The notes below the pieces were generated by a model. The model searched no databases and was not told where the DNA came from. It saw only the letters and a program-made list of their open reading frames with translations. Below, one piece after another: positions 1 through 7,210 of a stretch of 7,711 nt of DNA (position 1 is its first letter; each line of letters begins with the position of its first letter). Made by a program: the position numbers and the translations under genes. Source of the stretch: an uncultured Dokdonia sp. (lineage in GTDB: Bacteria; Bacteroidota; Bacteroidia; Flavobacteriales; Flavobacteriaceae); NCBI GenBank assembly GCA_937124495.1, contig CAKZKZ010000244.1, forward strand, positions 1 to 7,711, given 5' to 3'.

Positions 1-2517
1 ATATTCATCAAGGATTTGTTTTACCAAAGCTGTACTCTCATACGTTACATTAGATCGTACACCACTTGAGATTGTAAAAGCTCCAGGAATCGCACTTCCA
101 GTAAAGCCAGATCGGATTCCGTAGGTGTATCCTTTTCCTTCACGTAATTGCTGCGTGAGTTGTGATGCAAACCCTCCTCCACCTAAGCGGTAGTTCATGA
201 CTTGTGCTGGATAATAATCTGCATCTGTTGCGGCAAGTGCAGGATATCCAAAACGTAATACCGATTGCTTAGCGCCTGGCACGTCATAAAAATATACGAT
301 AGACTGCTCTGGTCTTGCTGGCATTTCATACGTAGGAATAGTAACAGCTGTAGCCTCCATATTCTCATTGATTCCTGTTAAGGATGCTACAACTCTGTTT
401 TCTTGTACATCTCCTACGATATACATATTGGCCACTGTTGGAGATATATTTCTATAGAATGCTTTTACATCTTCTAGGGTAATCGCAGCTATAGAAAGTA
501 CTGTACCTAAACTATTATGTGATAAAATATGTTTCTCTCCATATATCAGTTTTGCATACTCATTGGCTGCAACACTATTAGGGTTTGCTTGTTGTTGTAC
601 AATTTGATTCATCACACTTTGCTTGATGATGTCAAATTCCTTTTCATCCCAACGAGGTTGGAGTACAATTTCTTCTACTAAAGCCATCGTGGCTTCATAA
701 TTTTTGGCAAGAGTATTTCCAATAACAACGACGCTTTCATTTCCTGCAAACACATTAATAGAAGCCCCTAAGCTTTCTATAGCTTCCTCTAACTCTGCTG
801 TTGTCTTGGTAGCAGTTCCTTTGGTCATTAATTGCGCCATTAAATTAGAAACGCCTACTTTTTCAGGGTTTTCTAATAATAAGCCTCCATCAAAACTTAA
901 TTGAAATTGTACTAAAGGTACTTCTCTATTTTCTATGCCAGATACTTTTAGTCCAGAAGAAAGCTCTTTTTGCCATACATCAGGAATGCTAAGTGCTGGT
1001 GCATTTCCATAAGGAGGTTCTATAGATCGGTCAAAAGAAGAAGGTGTTTTTTCATAAGTAGCTACGATACTCGCATCAAAAGATGCTTCTGCTCCATCGA
1101 CTATTTTTTCTTCAATCACCTCAGCCAATACTGAATTTGCCAATGCTACATCTACTTGTCCATTAGGCACAAAACTCGTTGCGATGTAGTTTTTATCCTT
1201 AATATACGTGTTGTATACACGCATCACATCTTCTGTCGTAACCGCTAGAATATTTTGGATGTCTTTTGCAATAAATGCAGGGTCACCAGCAAATGTTTCA
1301 TATTGCGCTAACTGAAATCCTTTTCCAAGTACACTTGAAAGTCCATTATAAAAATTGGTTTCTTGCCCAGCTTTGATACGATCTATAGCAGACTGTGGGA
1401 TTCCTTCTGATTCAAATTTCGCGAAAGCGTCATTAATACTCAGCGCTACTTCGTCCAGATCTTTTCCACTAAAAGCGCGAATTTGAACACGATATTGCCC
1501 TGCTAATTCAGAGGCATAATTATACATAGTTACTCCAGAGGTAAGTTGTTTGTCATCTACTAAGACTTCATTAAAAGGAGCTTGTTTTCCATCAGAAAGA
1601 TATCTTGCTAACATCGTAAGTGCATACGAGTCTTTGTGATATAAGGGGACGGTAGGCCAAGACATCGTAAGTTGAGGTGTACGTGCAAAATTATCTTCGT
1701 AATATACCTTTTTTGTTTCAGCAACTGTGATGATTGGTTTTTCTAATGCAGCCACTTGATCTCCTCTCTTAATCTCATCAAAGTATTTATGAACCCATGC
1801 TTTTGTTTGCGCTGTATCAAAATCTCCCGCAATCGTCAACACGCTGTTGTTGGGTGTGTACCAACGATTATAAAAATCTTTTACATCTTTTAATGTAGCG
1901 TTTTGCAAATCCTCCAAAGATCCTATTACCTGCCAGTTATACGGATGATTTTCAGGATATAGATTCTTATCTACGACATATTGTACATGACCATAAGGGC
2001 GGTTATCTACACTTTGTCTTTTTTCGTTTTTTACCACTTGCTTTTCTTTAGCAAGTACCGGGTCTGTTACTGTATTTATAAAGTAGCCTAACTTGTCTGC
2101 TTCTGCCCATATCATTTTTTCTAATGCATCTTTGGGTACCGTTTGGAAGTAATTGGTTCGGTCTCGGCTTGTAGATCCATTAGCACCAGATCCCCCAATA
2201 CGCGCACTCATTTTATCAAGTCCTCCTTTTCCTAAATTTTCAGATTCTAAAAATAATAAATGCTCAAATAAATGCGCAAATCCTGTACGTCCTTCTATCT
2301 CTCTGGCAGAACCCACATGTGTGGTTAATGCAACAGCAACCACAGGATCTGAAGTGTCCTTATGCAAGATGACTGTCAACCCATTATCTAAGGTAAATTT
2401 CTCAAAAGGGACATTAAAGTCTTTTGAATCTTCTGTTTTAACGGTGGTTTTTTCTTGGGTACACGAAAAAACGAATAAAGCACTGCATACTAAAATTAGT
2501 AAACGAAAAGTTCTCAT
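1..2517 (-). CDS. M16 family zinc metallopeptidase, lipoprotein (C-terminus cut by window edge)
   Basis: An insulinase/pitrilysin-family peptidase that would hydrolyse peptides in the envelope. The frame is open without a stop for 839 codons from the ATG at 2515-2517 to base 1. The N-terminus is a lipoprotein signal: R2 and R5, a hydrophobic stretch, then FVFS before C19. The first M16 unit (about residues 35-400) has the inverted zinc motif HLFEH (H82, E85, H86). The likely third ligand is E165 in VVKNEKRQ, seven residues after E158 as in mitochondrial processing peptidase. The second unit starts near residue 515 and lacks HxxEH. It keeps the Arg/Tyr element LREGKGYTYG (R792, Y799, seven apart, as in the insulin-degrading enzyme), which completes the active site from the non-catalytic half. 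This is therefore a single chain with an active N-half and a structural C-half. It is divergent from the GH20 gene. No Shine-Dalgarno is seen, as is usual in this phylum. Family assignment is secure; substrate is unknown. Confidence 0.95.
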   Translation of the reverse strand, partial: MRTFRLLILVCSALFVFSCTQEKTTVKTEDSKDFNVPFEKFTLDNGLTVILHKDTSDPVVAVALTTHVGSAREIEGRTGFAHLFEHLLFLESENLGKGGLDKMSARIGGSGANGSTSRDRTNYFQTVPKDALEKMIWAEADKLGYFINTVTDPVLAKEKQVVKNEKRQSVDNRPYGHVQYVVDKNLYPENHPYNWQVIGSLEDLQNATLKDVKDFYNRWYTPNNSVLTIAGDFDTAQTKAWVHKYFDEIKRGDQVAALEKPIITVAETKKVYYEDNFARTPQLTMSWPTVPLYHKDSYALTMLARYLSDGKQAPFNEVLVDDKQLTSGVTMYNYASELAGQYRVQIRAFSGKDLDEVALSINDAFAKFESEGIPQSAIDRIKAGQETNFYNGLSSVLGKGFQLAQYETFAGDPAFIAKDIQNILAVTTEDVMRVYNTYIKDKNYIATSFVPNGQVDVALANSVLAEVIEEKIVDGAEASFDASIVATYEKTPSSFDRSIEPPYGNAPALSIPDVWQKELSSGLKVSGIENREVPLVQFQLSFDGGLLLENPEKVGVSNLMAQLMTKGTATKTTAELEEAIESLGASINVFAGNESVVVIGNTLAKNYEATMALVEEIVLQPRWDEKEFDIIKQSVMNQIVQQQANPNSVAANEYAKLIYGEKHILSHNSLGTVLSIAAITLEDVKAFYRNISPTVANMYIVGDVQENRVVASLTGINENMEATAVTIPTYEMPARPEQSIVYFYDVPGAKQSVLRFGYPALAATDADYYPAQVMNYRLGGGGFASQLTQQLREGKGYTYGIRSGFTGSAIPGAFTISSGVRSNVTYESTALVKQILDEY
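1417..1430 (+). repeat. palindrome-containing element TTTCGCGAAAGCGT, copy 1
   Basis: TTTCGCGAAAGCGT lies inside the M16 gene and contains the perfect palindrome TTTCGCGAAA (1417-1426). On the coding strand it is read as GCT TTC GCG AAA, giving Ala-Phe-Ala-Lys. The same 14 bases recur on the minus strand at 5934-5947. It is unusually G+C-rich against the AT-rich surroundings. Confidence 0.6.
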
Positions 2518-2655
2518 AAGGGTATACTTCAAATTAAGCATCGAAGATAACCAAAATGAGAAAAGACATATGTTAACACGAATACAAAACACTCGTTTTT
2601 CTAACAAATTCTATTTGATTTTATATATTACAGGCTATTTTGCTCATTAGTGTAT

Positions 2656-2661
2656 TATAAT
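2656..2661 (+). promoter_or_regulatory. possible -10-like box upstream of the GH20 gene
   Basis: A TATAAT hexamer lies 38 bases upstream of the GH20 start, in the 182-base divergent region 2518-2699. It would give a leader of about 30 bases. The Bacteroidota consensus TAnnTTTG is not matched exactly anywhere in this region, and AT-rich DNA produces TATAAT by chance, so this is only a candidate. The leader ends in an A-rich stretch before ATG rather than a Shine-Dalgarno sequence. I found no convincing promoter for the opposite-strand M16 gene in the same region. Confidence 0.2.
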
Positions 2662-2699
2662 ATACATGCATACCTTCTTATTATCTAAAAATTTCAAAA

Positions 2700-4364
2700 A
2701 TGAAAGGATATAATTTACACTACTTCTTAGTATTATTTTTTTCTTTTTGTATTCTCTCTTGTTCTAACGAATTAAAGGACTATCAAAATGTAGCGTCTGA
2801 TTATCAAATTATACCTAAGCCATTACATCTACAACCTTCTCAAGGACGGTTTTTAATTCAAGATAAAACACGCATTGTAGGTGATACTATTCTATCTAAC
2901 GAGATAAAATATGTAGCTGAGATGTTGCGTACAGCTACTGGATCGGATATTAAGACCTCTAATAATATTGCTGATTATCAAAAAAATAACAGTATCACAC
3001 TACTTATTGACACGTCACTACCTGATAAAGAAAGTTATTCACTTTTGGTAACATATAACACAATTGTTATATCTGGAAAAACTCCGACTGGAATCTTTTA
3101 TGGCATCCAATCGTTAAGACAATTAATGCCTTCTACTATAGAATCATATCAAGAAGAAAATACCCCTATCACAATTCCTGCTGTCCATATAGAAGATCAA
3201 CCTTCTTATGTATACAGGGGGATGCATCTGGATGTTGGTCGGCATTTTTTTCCAGTTGATTTTATTAAAAAATATATAGATCTCATTGCACTGCATAAGA
3301 TGAATACTTTTCATTGGCATCTTACCGAAGATCAAGGATGGCGTATTGAAATAAAAAAATATCCAAAACTTACAGAAATAGGATCCAAACGTAAAGAGAC
3401 GATTCTTGAAAAGAATTTTAACCCTTATATCGGAGATGAAGAACCATACGGAGGATTTTACACCCAAGAAGAGATCAAAGAAATAGTTACCTATGCGACC
3501 AGCAGACACATTACTGTTATTCCTGAAATAGAACTGCCTGGTCATTCTTTAGCGGCTATCGCATCGTATCCAGGACTAGGAAATACAGATCAACCTCATG
3601 AAGTAGGTACTCGCTGGGGTGTCTATGAGCAAATATATGCGCCAACAGAAGAAACATTTAAATTTTTAGAAGATGTCTTGACAGAGGTTATTGACCTTTT
3701 TCCTAGCAAACTTATTCATATAGGAGGTGATGAAGCTCCTAAGAAAGAATGGAAAGAAAGTACATTTGCTCAAGAACTCATAAAAAGAGAAGGCTTAAAA
3801 GACGAACATGAACTTCAGAGTTATTTTATAAAACGTATTGAAAAGTTCTTAAACAGTAAAGGAAGAGATATTATAGGTTGGGATGAAATTTTAGAAGGAG
3901 GGCTCGCCCCTAACGCAACTGTCATGTCTTGGAGAGGAACGCAAGGAGGGATTGATGCAGCACGAATGCAGCACAACGTTATCATGACACCTGGATCTCA
4001 TTGTTATTTTGATCATTATCAAGTAGACAAGGAGATGCAATCTAAAGAGCCATTAGCTATTGGTGGTTTTACGTCTGTGGAAAAAGTATATTCCTATAAT
4101 CCAACTCCAGAAGAATTAAGTATTGATTTACAAAAATATATTTTAGGTGCTCAAGGAAATGTATGGACAGAATACATGAAAAATAGTGACCATGTAGAAT
4201 ATATGATTTTACCAAGAATGACCGCACTATCCGAAGTATTATGGTCTTCCTCAGAGCAAAAAGATTGGGATGATTTTAAAGTAAGACTCCATCATATTAA
4301 AAATAGATATGATGCTTTAGGACTTAACTATGCACCTCATGAATTTACTTCAGAACTAGAATAA
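2700..4364 (+). CDS. beta-N-acetylhexosaminidase, GH20, lipoprotein
   Basis: A 554-residue glycoside hydrolase family 20 enzyme. It would release terminal beta-linked GlcNAc or GalNAc from chitin oligomers, glycoprotein glycans or peptidoglycan fragments. The N-terminus is a lipoprotein signal with ILS before C21, so the protein is probably anchored in the outer membrane; residues after the cysteine (SNELKD) are not a strong surface-export signal. Residues about 34-165 form the GH20b-type N-terminal domain and about 169-515 the catalytic barrel. Visible active-site elements are R173 in YRGMHLDVGRHF, HWHLTEDQGWR (205-215), and HIGGDEAPK with the catalytic pair D344-E345. D344 orients the substrate acetamido group for substrate-assisted catalysis and E345 is the acid/base. 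Aromatic pocket residues W394 (GWDEI), W411 (SWRG) and W489 (GNVWTEY) are also present. No carbohydrate-binding module follows the barrel. The gene looks intact. No SusC/SusD or other sugar genes are nearby, so the natural substrate cannot be told from context. Confidence 0.96.
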   Translation: MKGYNLHYFLVLFFSFCILSCSNELKDYQNVASDYQIIPKPLHLQPSQGRFLIQDKTRIVGDTILSNEIKYVAEMLRTATGSDIKTSNNIADYQKNNSITLLIDTSLPDKESYSLLVTYNTIVISGKTPTGIFYGIQSLRQLMPSTIESYQEENTPITIPAVHIEDQPSYVYRGMHLDVGRHFFPVDFIKKYIDLIALHKMNTFHWHLTEDQGWRIEIKKYPKLTEIGSKRKETILEKNFNPYIGDEEPYGGFYTQEEIKEIVTYATSRHITVIPEIELPGHSLAAIASYPGLGNTDQPHEVGTRWGVYEQIYAPTEETFKFLEDVLTEVIDLFPSKLIHIGGDEAPKKEWKESTFAQELIKREGLKDEHELQSYFIKRIEKFLNSKGRDIIGWDEILEGGLAPNATVMSWRGTQGGIDAARMQHNVIMTPGSHCYFDHYQVDKEMQSKEPLAIGGFTSVEKVYSYNPTPEELSIDLQKYILGAQGNVWTEYMKNSDHVEYMILPRMTALSEVLWSSSEQKDWDDFKVRLHHIKNRYDALGLNYAPHEFTSELE

Positions 4365-4369
4365 ATGAA

Positions 4370-4930
4370 TTAGTTGTATTTAACAATAAGCCATTGTTGT
4401 AGTTTATAAAAACCATAACCTAATACAGCCCCTGCACTCATACCTGTAAGAATATCTCACGGATAATGAACCCCTACATAAATACGGCTATAAGCTACAG
4501 CAAATGCCCAAAACAACAATATAAAAATAAGATTTCTGTATTTAGATTGTAATGCAAGTCCCGCAAAGACCGCCGTCGCCATACTACTTGTCGCATGCCC
4601 TGAGAAATATCCATAACGACCACAACGAGGTGCTATAAAACGCATAGTTTCTTCCCAAGAAAACACTTTACAAGGACGAGGTCTTTGAATATAGTTTTTA
4701 AAGAAATCTGAAATCTGATCTGTACACGTAATCATCGCAGCTACGACAACAACAGTAATCAATAACCCTTTTGCACCAAATTTTTGGTACATAAAGAATA
4801 ACAATAATGCATACAAAGGAATAGAGGATAACTTATTAGTCACAACCAGCCAAAAACCATCCCAACTTTCTGTACCGAGATTGTTTAAAAAAAGGAAAAG
4901 CTCTTGATCATACGCTGTAAGTGTATCCAT
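4370..4930 (-). pseudogene. PAP2-family membrane phosphatase gene with an in-frame stop in the catalytic motif
   Basis: A type 2 phosphatidic acid phosphatase-like integral membrane protein, a family that dephosphorylates lipid phosphates or undecaprenyl pyrophosphate. From the ATG at 4928-4930 the frame stops after 157 residues at a TGA (4457-4459). Motif C1 is K78-x6-R85-P86 (FKNYIQRPRP), C2 is FSGH (109-112), and C3 begins S148-R149-x5-H155-Y156-P157. The stop then falls where the family has Ser in HYPSD. Reading on in the same frame gives D159-ILTG and a glycine-rich helix of 28 residues (DILTGMSAGAVLGYGFYKLQ and so on) ending at TAA (4370-4372), which would make a normal protein of 186 residues. 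One base change, TCA to TGA, explains everything. The truncated product lacks the C3 aspartate and the last membrane helix, so it is probably inactive. The codon could also be a sequencing error. The gene sits 6 bases after the acidic small gene and ends 5 bases from the GH20 stop. Confidence 0.88.
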
Positions 4931-4936
4931 AACTAA

Positions 4937-5167
4937 CTACTCGTCTTCATATTTTGCAATTTCTGCATCATAAAAAGCAGTTGCTTCCTTGATCGCATTT
5001 TCTGTTTCAGTGGCGAGTTCTGCCTCATCTTGCTTATCAAACTCTTCAAACCACTCAATCTCATCTTTGGTAAGATCTATGATAAACCTTGGAAACTCTG
5101 TATGTATCACAAAAATAGCATCTCCATGCTCTGAATGGTCACCTATAAGGAATTTTGGAATTGTCAT
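4937..5167 (-). CDS. conserved-looking small acidic protein of unknown function
   Basis: A 76-residue soluble protein with no signal peptide or membrane segment. It is strikingly acidic: I count 22 Asp/Glu against 6 Lys/Arg. The N-terminal half (MTIPKFLIGDHSEHGDAIFVIHTEFPRFII, in part) looks like a short beta-rich fold with alternating hydrophobic residues. The C-terminal half, from about residue 33, is a Glu/Asp/Ala-rich helix with an aromatic cluster IEWFEEF. The start is the ATG at 5165-5167. Its TAG stop is separated by 6 bases from the ATG of the PAP2 gene, so the two are almost certainly one transcript. It lies 64 bases after the MATE stop on the same strand, so it may also be read from the MATE promoter. 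I do not recognise a named domain and assign no function. Confidence 0.8.
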   Translation of the reverse strand: MTIPKFLIGDHSEHGDAIFVIHTEFPRFIIDLTKDEIEWFEEFDKQDEAELATETENAIKEATAFYDAEIAKYEDE

Positions 5168-5231
5168 TCTAAATAGTGTATTGGTTAATCAATATATCGT
5201 ATTGTACATATCTTATACTAGTAGTAATACT

Positions 5232-6584
5232 TTAAGAAGGCGTACTTTTAATTAGTTTTTTGCTAAGGTAATTAAATCTAAAATAGAGCATCAACGCAGA
5301 AGCCGTTAATCCTGCTAATAGCCCTAGCCAAATACCGGGACTCCCCATTTGATCTTCTTTCCCTAAATACCAACTTACAGGAAACCCAATGATCCAATAG
5401 GCAACAAAACATATTGCTGTAGGAATATTTACATCTTGCAACCCACGAAGCGCCCCAAGTATAGTCACTTGTATCCCATCACTCAACTGAAATAGTGCCG
5501 CTACCACAAGAAGTTGAGACGCAACAATAATCACTTCTGTATTGTCTATATACATCATAGGGAAAACATCTTTAAATACAATAAAGACCACTGCAAATAC
5601 GGCTTCAATCAAGAAAACCAGAATAAAAATAGAAATCGCAATACGCCTCAGATTAGGATAATCTTTCCTCCCTTTTTGATTACCTACACGTATCGTAGCC
5701 GTCACTCCAAGTCCCACGGCTATCATAAAGGTCATAGAAGCAAGATTAAGCGCGATCTGATTGGCAGCCTGTGCATTTGTACCTAAAAGACCTGATAAAA
5801 ATATAGCCGCTGTAAATATGGCCACCTCAAAAAGCATTTGCAATGCCGTTGGAAATCCAAGTCGAAACAGTTCTTTAAATTCTGACCATCTGATATGAGA
5901 CAGATTTGAAATCTGAAGATAAGGTTTGAATATACGCTTTCGCGAAAGCATATATAACAATAACCCCAACATAAAAAAACGAGAGATCAATGTACCCCAT
6001 GCAGCGCCTTCTACCTCAAGCCTTGGGAAAATCCAAATTCCATAAATCAAGAAATAATTAAAGATCACATTGATCACATTGGCAACCAACGTAGCATACA
6101 TCGCATATCGAGTCTGAGAAAGCCCATCTGCAAATTGCTTAAAGGCTTGAAATATCATTAAAGGAATCATAGAAAAAGCAACAATTTCTAAATATGGAAT
6201 CGCTAGTTCTACCACTTCTTTCGGTTGATCGAGATAATATAAAATAGGCTTTGCTACTAACAACGCTAGAAATAACAAAATCCCATTCACCGTACACATA
6301 ATGACGCCATGATGAAAATGCAAGCGTCCTTTTTCTATATTATTTGCACCATCTGTTTCTGCAATTAGAGGAGTGATCGCAAAAGAAAAACCAATTCCTA
6401 ATGACAATGCTATAAACACTAAGCTATTTCCTAAACTTACCGCTGCTAGTTGTGCAGCGCCAAGACGTCCTACCATCAAATTATCTGCTAATGCCACAAG
6501 AATATGCCCCAACTGTCCTAACATAATAGGATATGCTATGATTAGGTTGGTTTTGAACTCTTTAGTGTATCTATTTAATTGCAT
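5232..6584 (-). CDS. MATE family (NorM-type) multidrug efflux transporter
   Basis: A 450-residue inner-membrane antiporter of the multidrug and toxic compound extrusion family. Such proteins export cationic drugs or metabolites in exchange for Na+ or H+. The sequence is almost wholly hydrophobic, fits twelve membrane helices, and falls into two pseudo-symmetric halves at about residues 15-215 and 235-440. NorM-like elements are AYPIMLGQLG (17-26), ALADNLMVGRLG (31-42) and GLQDVNIPTA (381-390). D34, E253 and D369 sit at a constant offset of two from the cation-site residues D36, E255 and D371 that I recall for Vibrio cholerae NorM, which suggests Na+-type coupling (inference). The start ATG at 6582-6584 gives a short polar N-tail before helix 1, as is usual. 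Length is typical and the gene looks intact. It carries one copy of the palindromic element at 5935-5949. A TAnnTTTG-type box lies upstream at 6635-6642. The transported substrate is unknown. Confidence 0.95.
   Translation of the reverse strand: MQLNRYTKEFKTNLIIAYPIMLGQLGHILVALADNLMVGRLGAAQLAAVSLGNSLVFIALSLGIGFSFAITPLIAETDGANNIEKGRLHFHHGVIMCTVNGILLFLALLVAKPILYYLDQPKEVVELAIPYLEIVAFSMIPLMIFQAFKQFADGLSQTRYAMYATLVANVINVIFNYFLIYGIWIFPRLEVEGAAWGTLISRFFMLGLLLYMLSRKRIFKPYLQISNLSHIRWSEFKELFRLGFPTALQMLFEVAIFTAAIFLSGLLGTNAQAANQIALNLASMTFMIAVGLGVTATIRVGNQKGRKDYPNLRRIAISIFILVFLIEAVFAVVFIVFKDVFPMMYIDNTEVIIVASQLLVVAALFQLSDGIQVTILGALRGLQDVNIPTAICFVAYWIIGFPVSWYLGKEDQMGSPGIWLGLLAGLTASALMLYFRFNYLSKKLIKSTPS
5934..5949 (-). 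repeat. palindrome-containing element TTTCGCGAAAGCGT, copy 2
   Basis: Read on the minus strand this contains the same 14 bases as copy 1, and here the palindrome extends to GCTTTCGCGAAAGC (5936-5949). It lies in the MATE gene, where it is read as CTT TCG CGA AAG CGT (Leu-Ser-Arg-Lys-Arg). The reading frame differs from copy 1, so the shared bases are not a result of shared protein sequence. Confidence 0.6.
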
Positions 6585-6634
6585 TCAATATTCGTTAACT
6601 ACGTTTGTTTAAATGATCATGTATTAACAGCCCC

Positions 6635-6642
6635 CAAAAATA
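6635..6642 (-). promoter_or_regulatory. Bacteroidota-type -7 promoter box for the MATE gene
   Basis: Read on the minus strand this is TATTTTTG, an exact match to the Bacteroidota sigma-A -7 consensus TAnnTTTG. It would start transcription near 6628 and leave a leader of about 44 bases before the MATE ATG. No TTTG is found at the expected -33 spacing, which weakens the call. The 134-base divergent region 6585-6718 must also serve the plus-strand gene at 6719. For that gene I see only an imperfect match, AACATTTG, around 6642-6649. Confidence 0.35.
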
Positions 6643-6718
6643 ACATTTGCACTCCAACTTACCTGCTCAGTTCTCATGAACGTATCATTATTTTTTAAAT
6701 TATATTTATCTTACGTCC

Positions 6719-7210
6719 ATGCTTACAATACAATTACATAAACACACAAATAAACCTACCATTCTAACATGTATTAGAGCAGATAAAAGTAAAACTTGGT
6801 CAAAACTTCATCCTAACACAGAGTATCATGATCTAGCACATATTGCTGTAGAAGAATCCCTTGGTTTTAAAAATTCATTTTTCGGAATGGTGGCAACTGG
6901 TGTAAATATTACCGATTTTGAGCTACCAGAGCATCGAAAACCCGAGACATTAAGAGGCACTAACTTACCTAGAGAATCAATCGTAACAGAACATTTGGTA
7001 AATTTACTGACCATAGAACAGTTGAACACAAAAGAGACTATTAATTTTATAGAAGAAACTCAGAAAATTTTAAAAGAGAATAATCTTCCTTATCCAAAAA
7101 ATTTAACCGAAGCTTCTCTTCATATAATACGAACCAAATTCTCACATCTTATTTCCTTGTGGAAACATTTAAAAGATGGAGATTATTTAGAAAACACTTT
7201 AAACGTATGA
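6719..7210 (+). CDS. uncharacterised protein with HDLAHxxxE motif
   Basis: A 163-residue protein, probably cytoplasmic, with no signal peptide or membrane helix. The N-terminal part reads as beta strands (MLTIQLHKH, PTILTCIRADKSKTW). It leads into TEYHDLAHIAVEESLGFKNSFFGMVATG at about 35-61. The element HDLAHIAVEESLGF followed by an FFGMVATG-like stretch resembles a conserved hypothetical family I recall from many bacteria (HDLTHYAVE..LG..-type), which has no assigned function to my knowledge. H37, H41 and E45 are spaced i, i+4, i+8 on a likely helix and could bind a metal; this is inference. The C-terminal half (from about 85) is helical. The gene is the first of a translationally coupled pair: its TGA stop (7208-7210) overlaps the ATG of the next gene. 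It is divergent from the MATE gene. The sequence looks intact; no function is assigned. Confidence 0.85.
   Translation: MLTIQLHKHTNKPTILTCIRADKSKTWSKLHPNTEYHDLAHIAVEESLGFKNSFFGMVATGVNITDFELPEHRKPETLRGTNLPRESIVTEHLVNLLTIEQLNTKETINFIEETQKILKENNLPYPKNLTEASLHIIRTKFSHLISLWKHLKDGDYLENTLNV

Noticed and set aside
2530..2537. TTAATTTG on the minus strand as a -7 box for the M16 gene
   Set aside because: It has one mismatch to TAnnTTTG and would leave a leader of only a few bases. No TTTG lies at the right distance upstream.
2153..2650. Open frame of 165 codons on the plus strand
   Set aside because: It lies mostly antisense to the M16 gene, which has clear catalytic motifs on the other strand. The translation has no recognisable domain and runs into the intergenic region.
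3144..3545. Open frame of 133 codons on the minus strand
   Set aside because: It is the antisense shadow of the GH20 catalytic domain, and its translation shows no family features.
4457..4459. TGA as selenocysteine or tryptophan, or programmed readthrough
   Set aside because: The family position is Ser, no hairpin resembling a selenocysteine insertion element was evident after it, and TGA works as a stop in the gene ending at 7210. A point mutation or sequencing error is simpler.
5168..5231. Terminator or promoter between the MATE and acidic small genes
   Set aside because: Only short imperfect inverted repeats (around TACTAGTA and TTGGTTAATCAA) are present, with no T-tract and no good promoter box. 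I could not support a call.
4989..5255. Open frame of 88 codons on the plus strand
   Set aside because: It is a Ser-rich translation antisense to the acidic small gene and the MATE tail. The serines reflect reversed Glu/Asp-rich codons, so it is a shadow.
7159..7206. Upstream ATG extending the DUF1801-like protein by 16 residues
   Set aside because: The extension lies wholly within the preceding gene and encodes a basic tail outside the domain. The ATGA-coupled start at 7207 is more typical.
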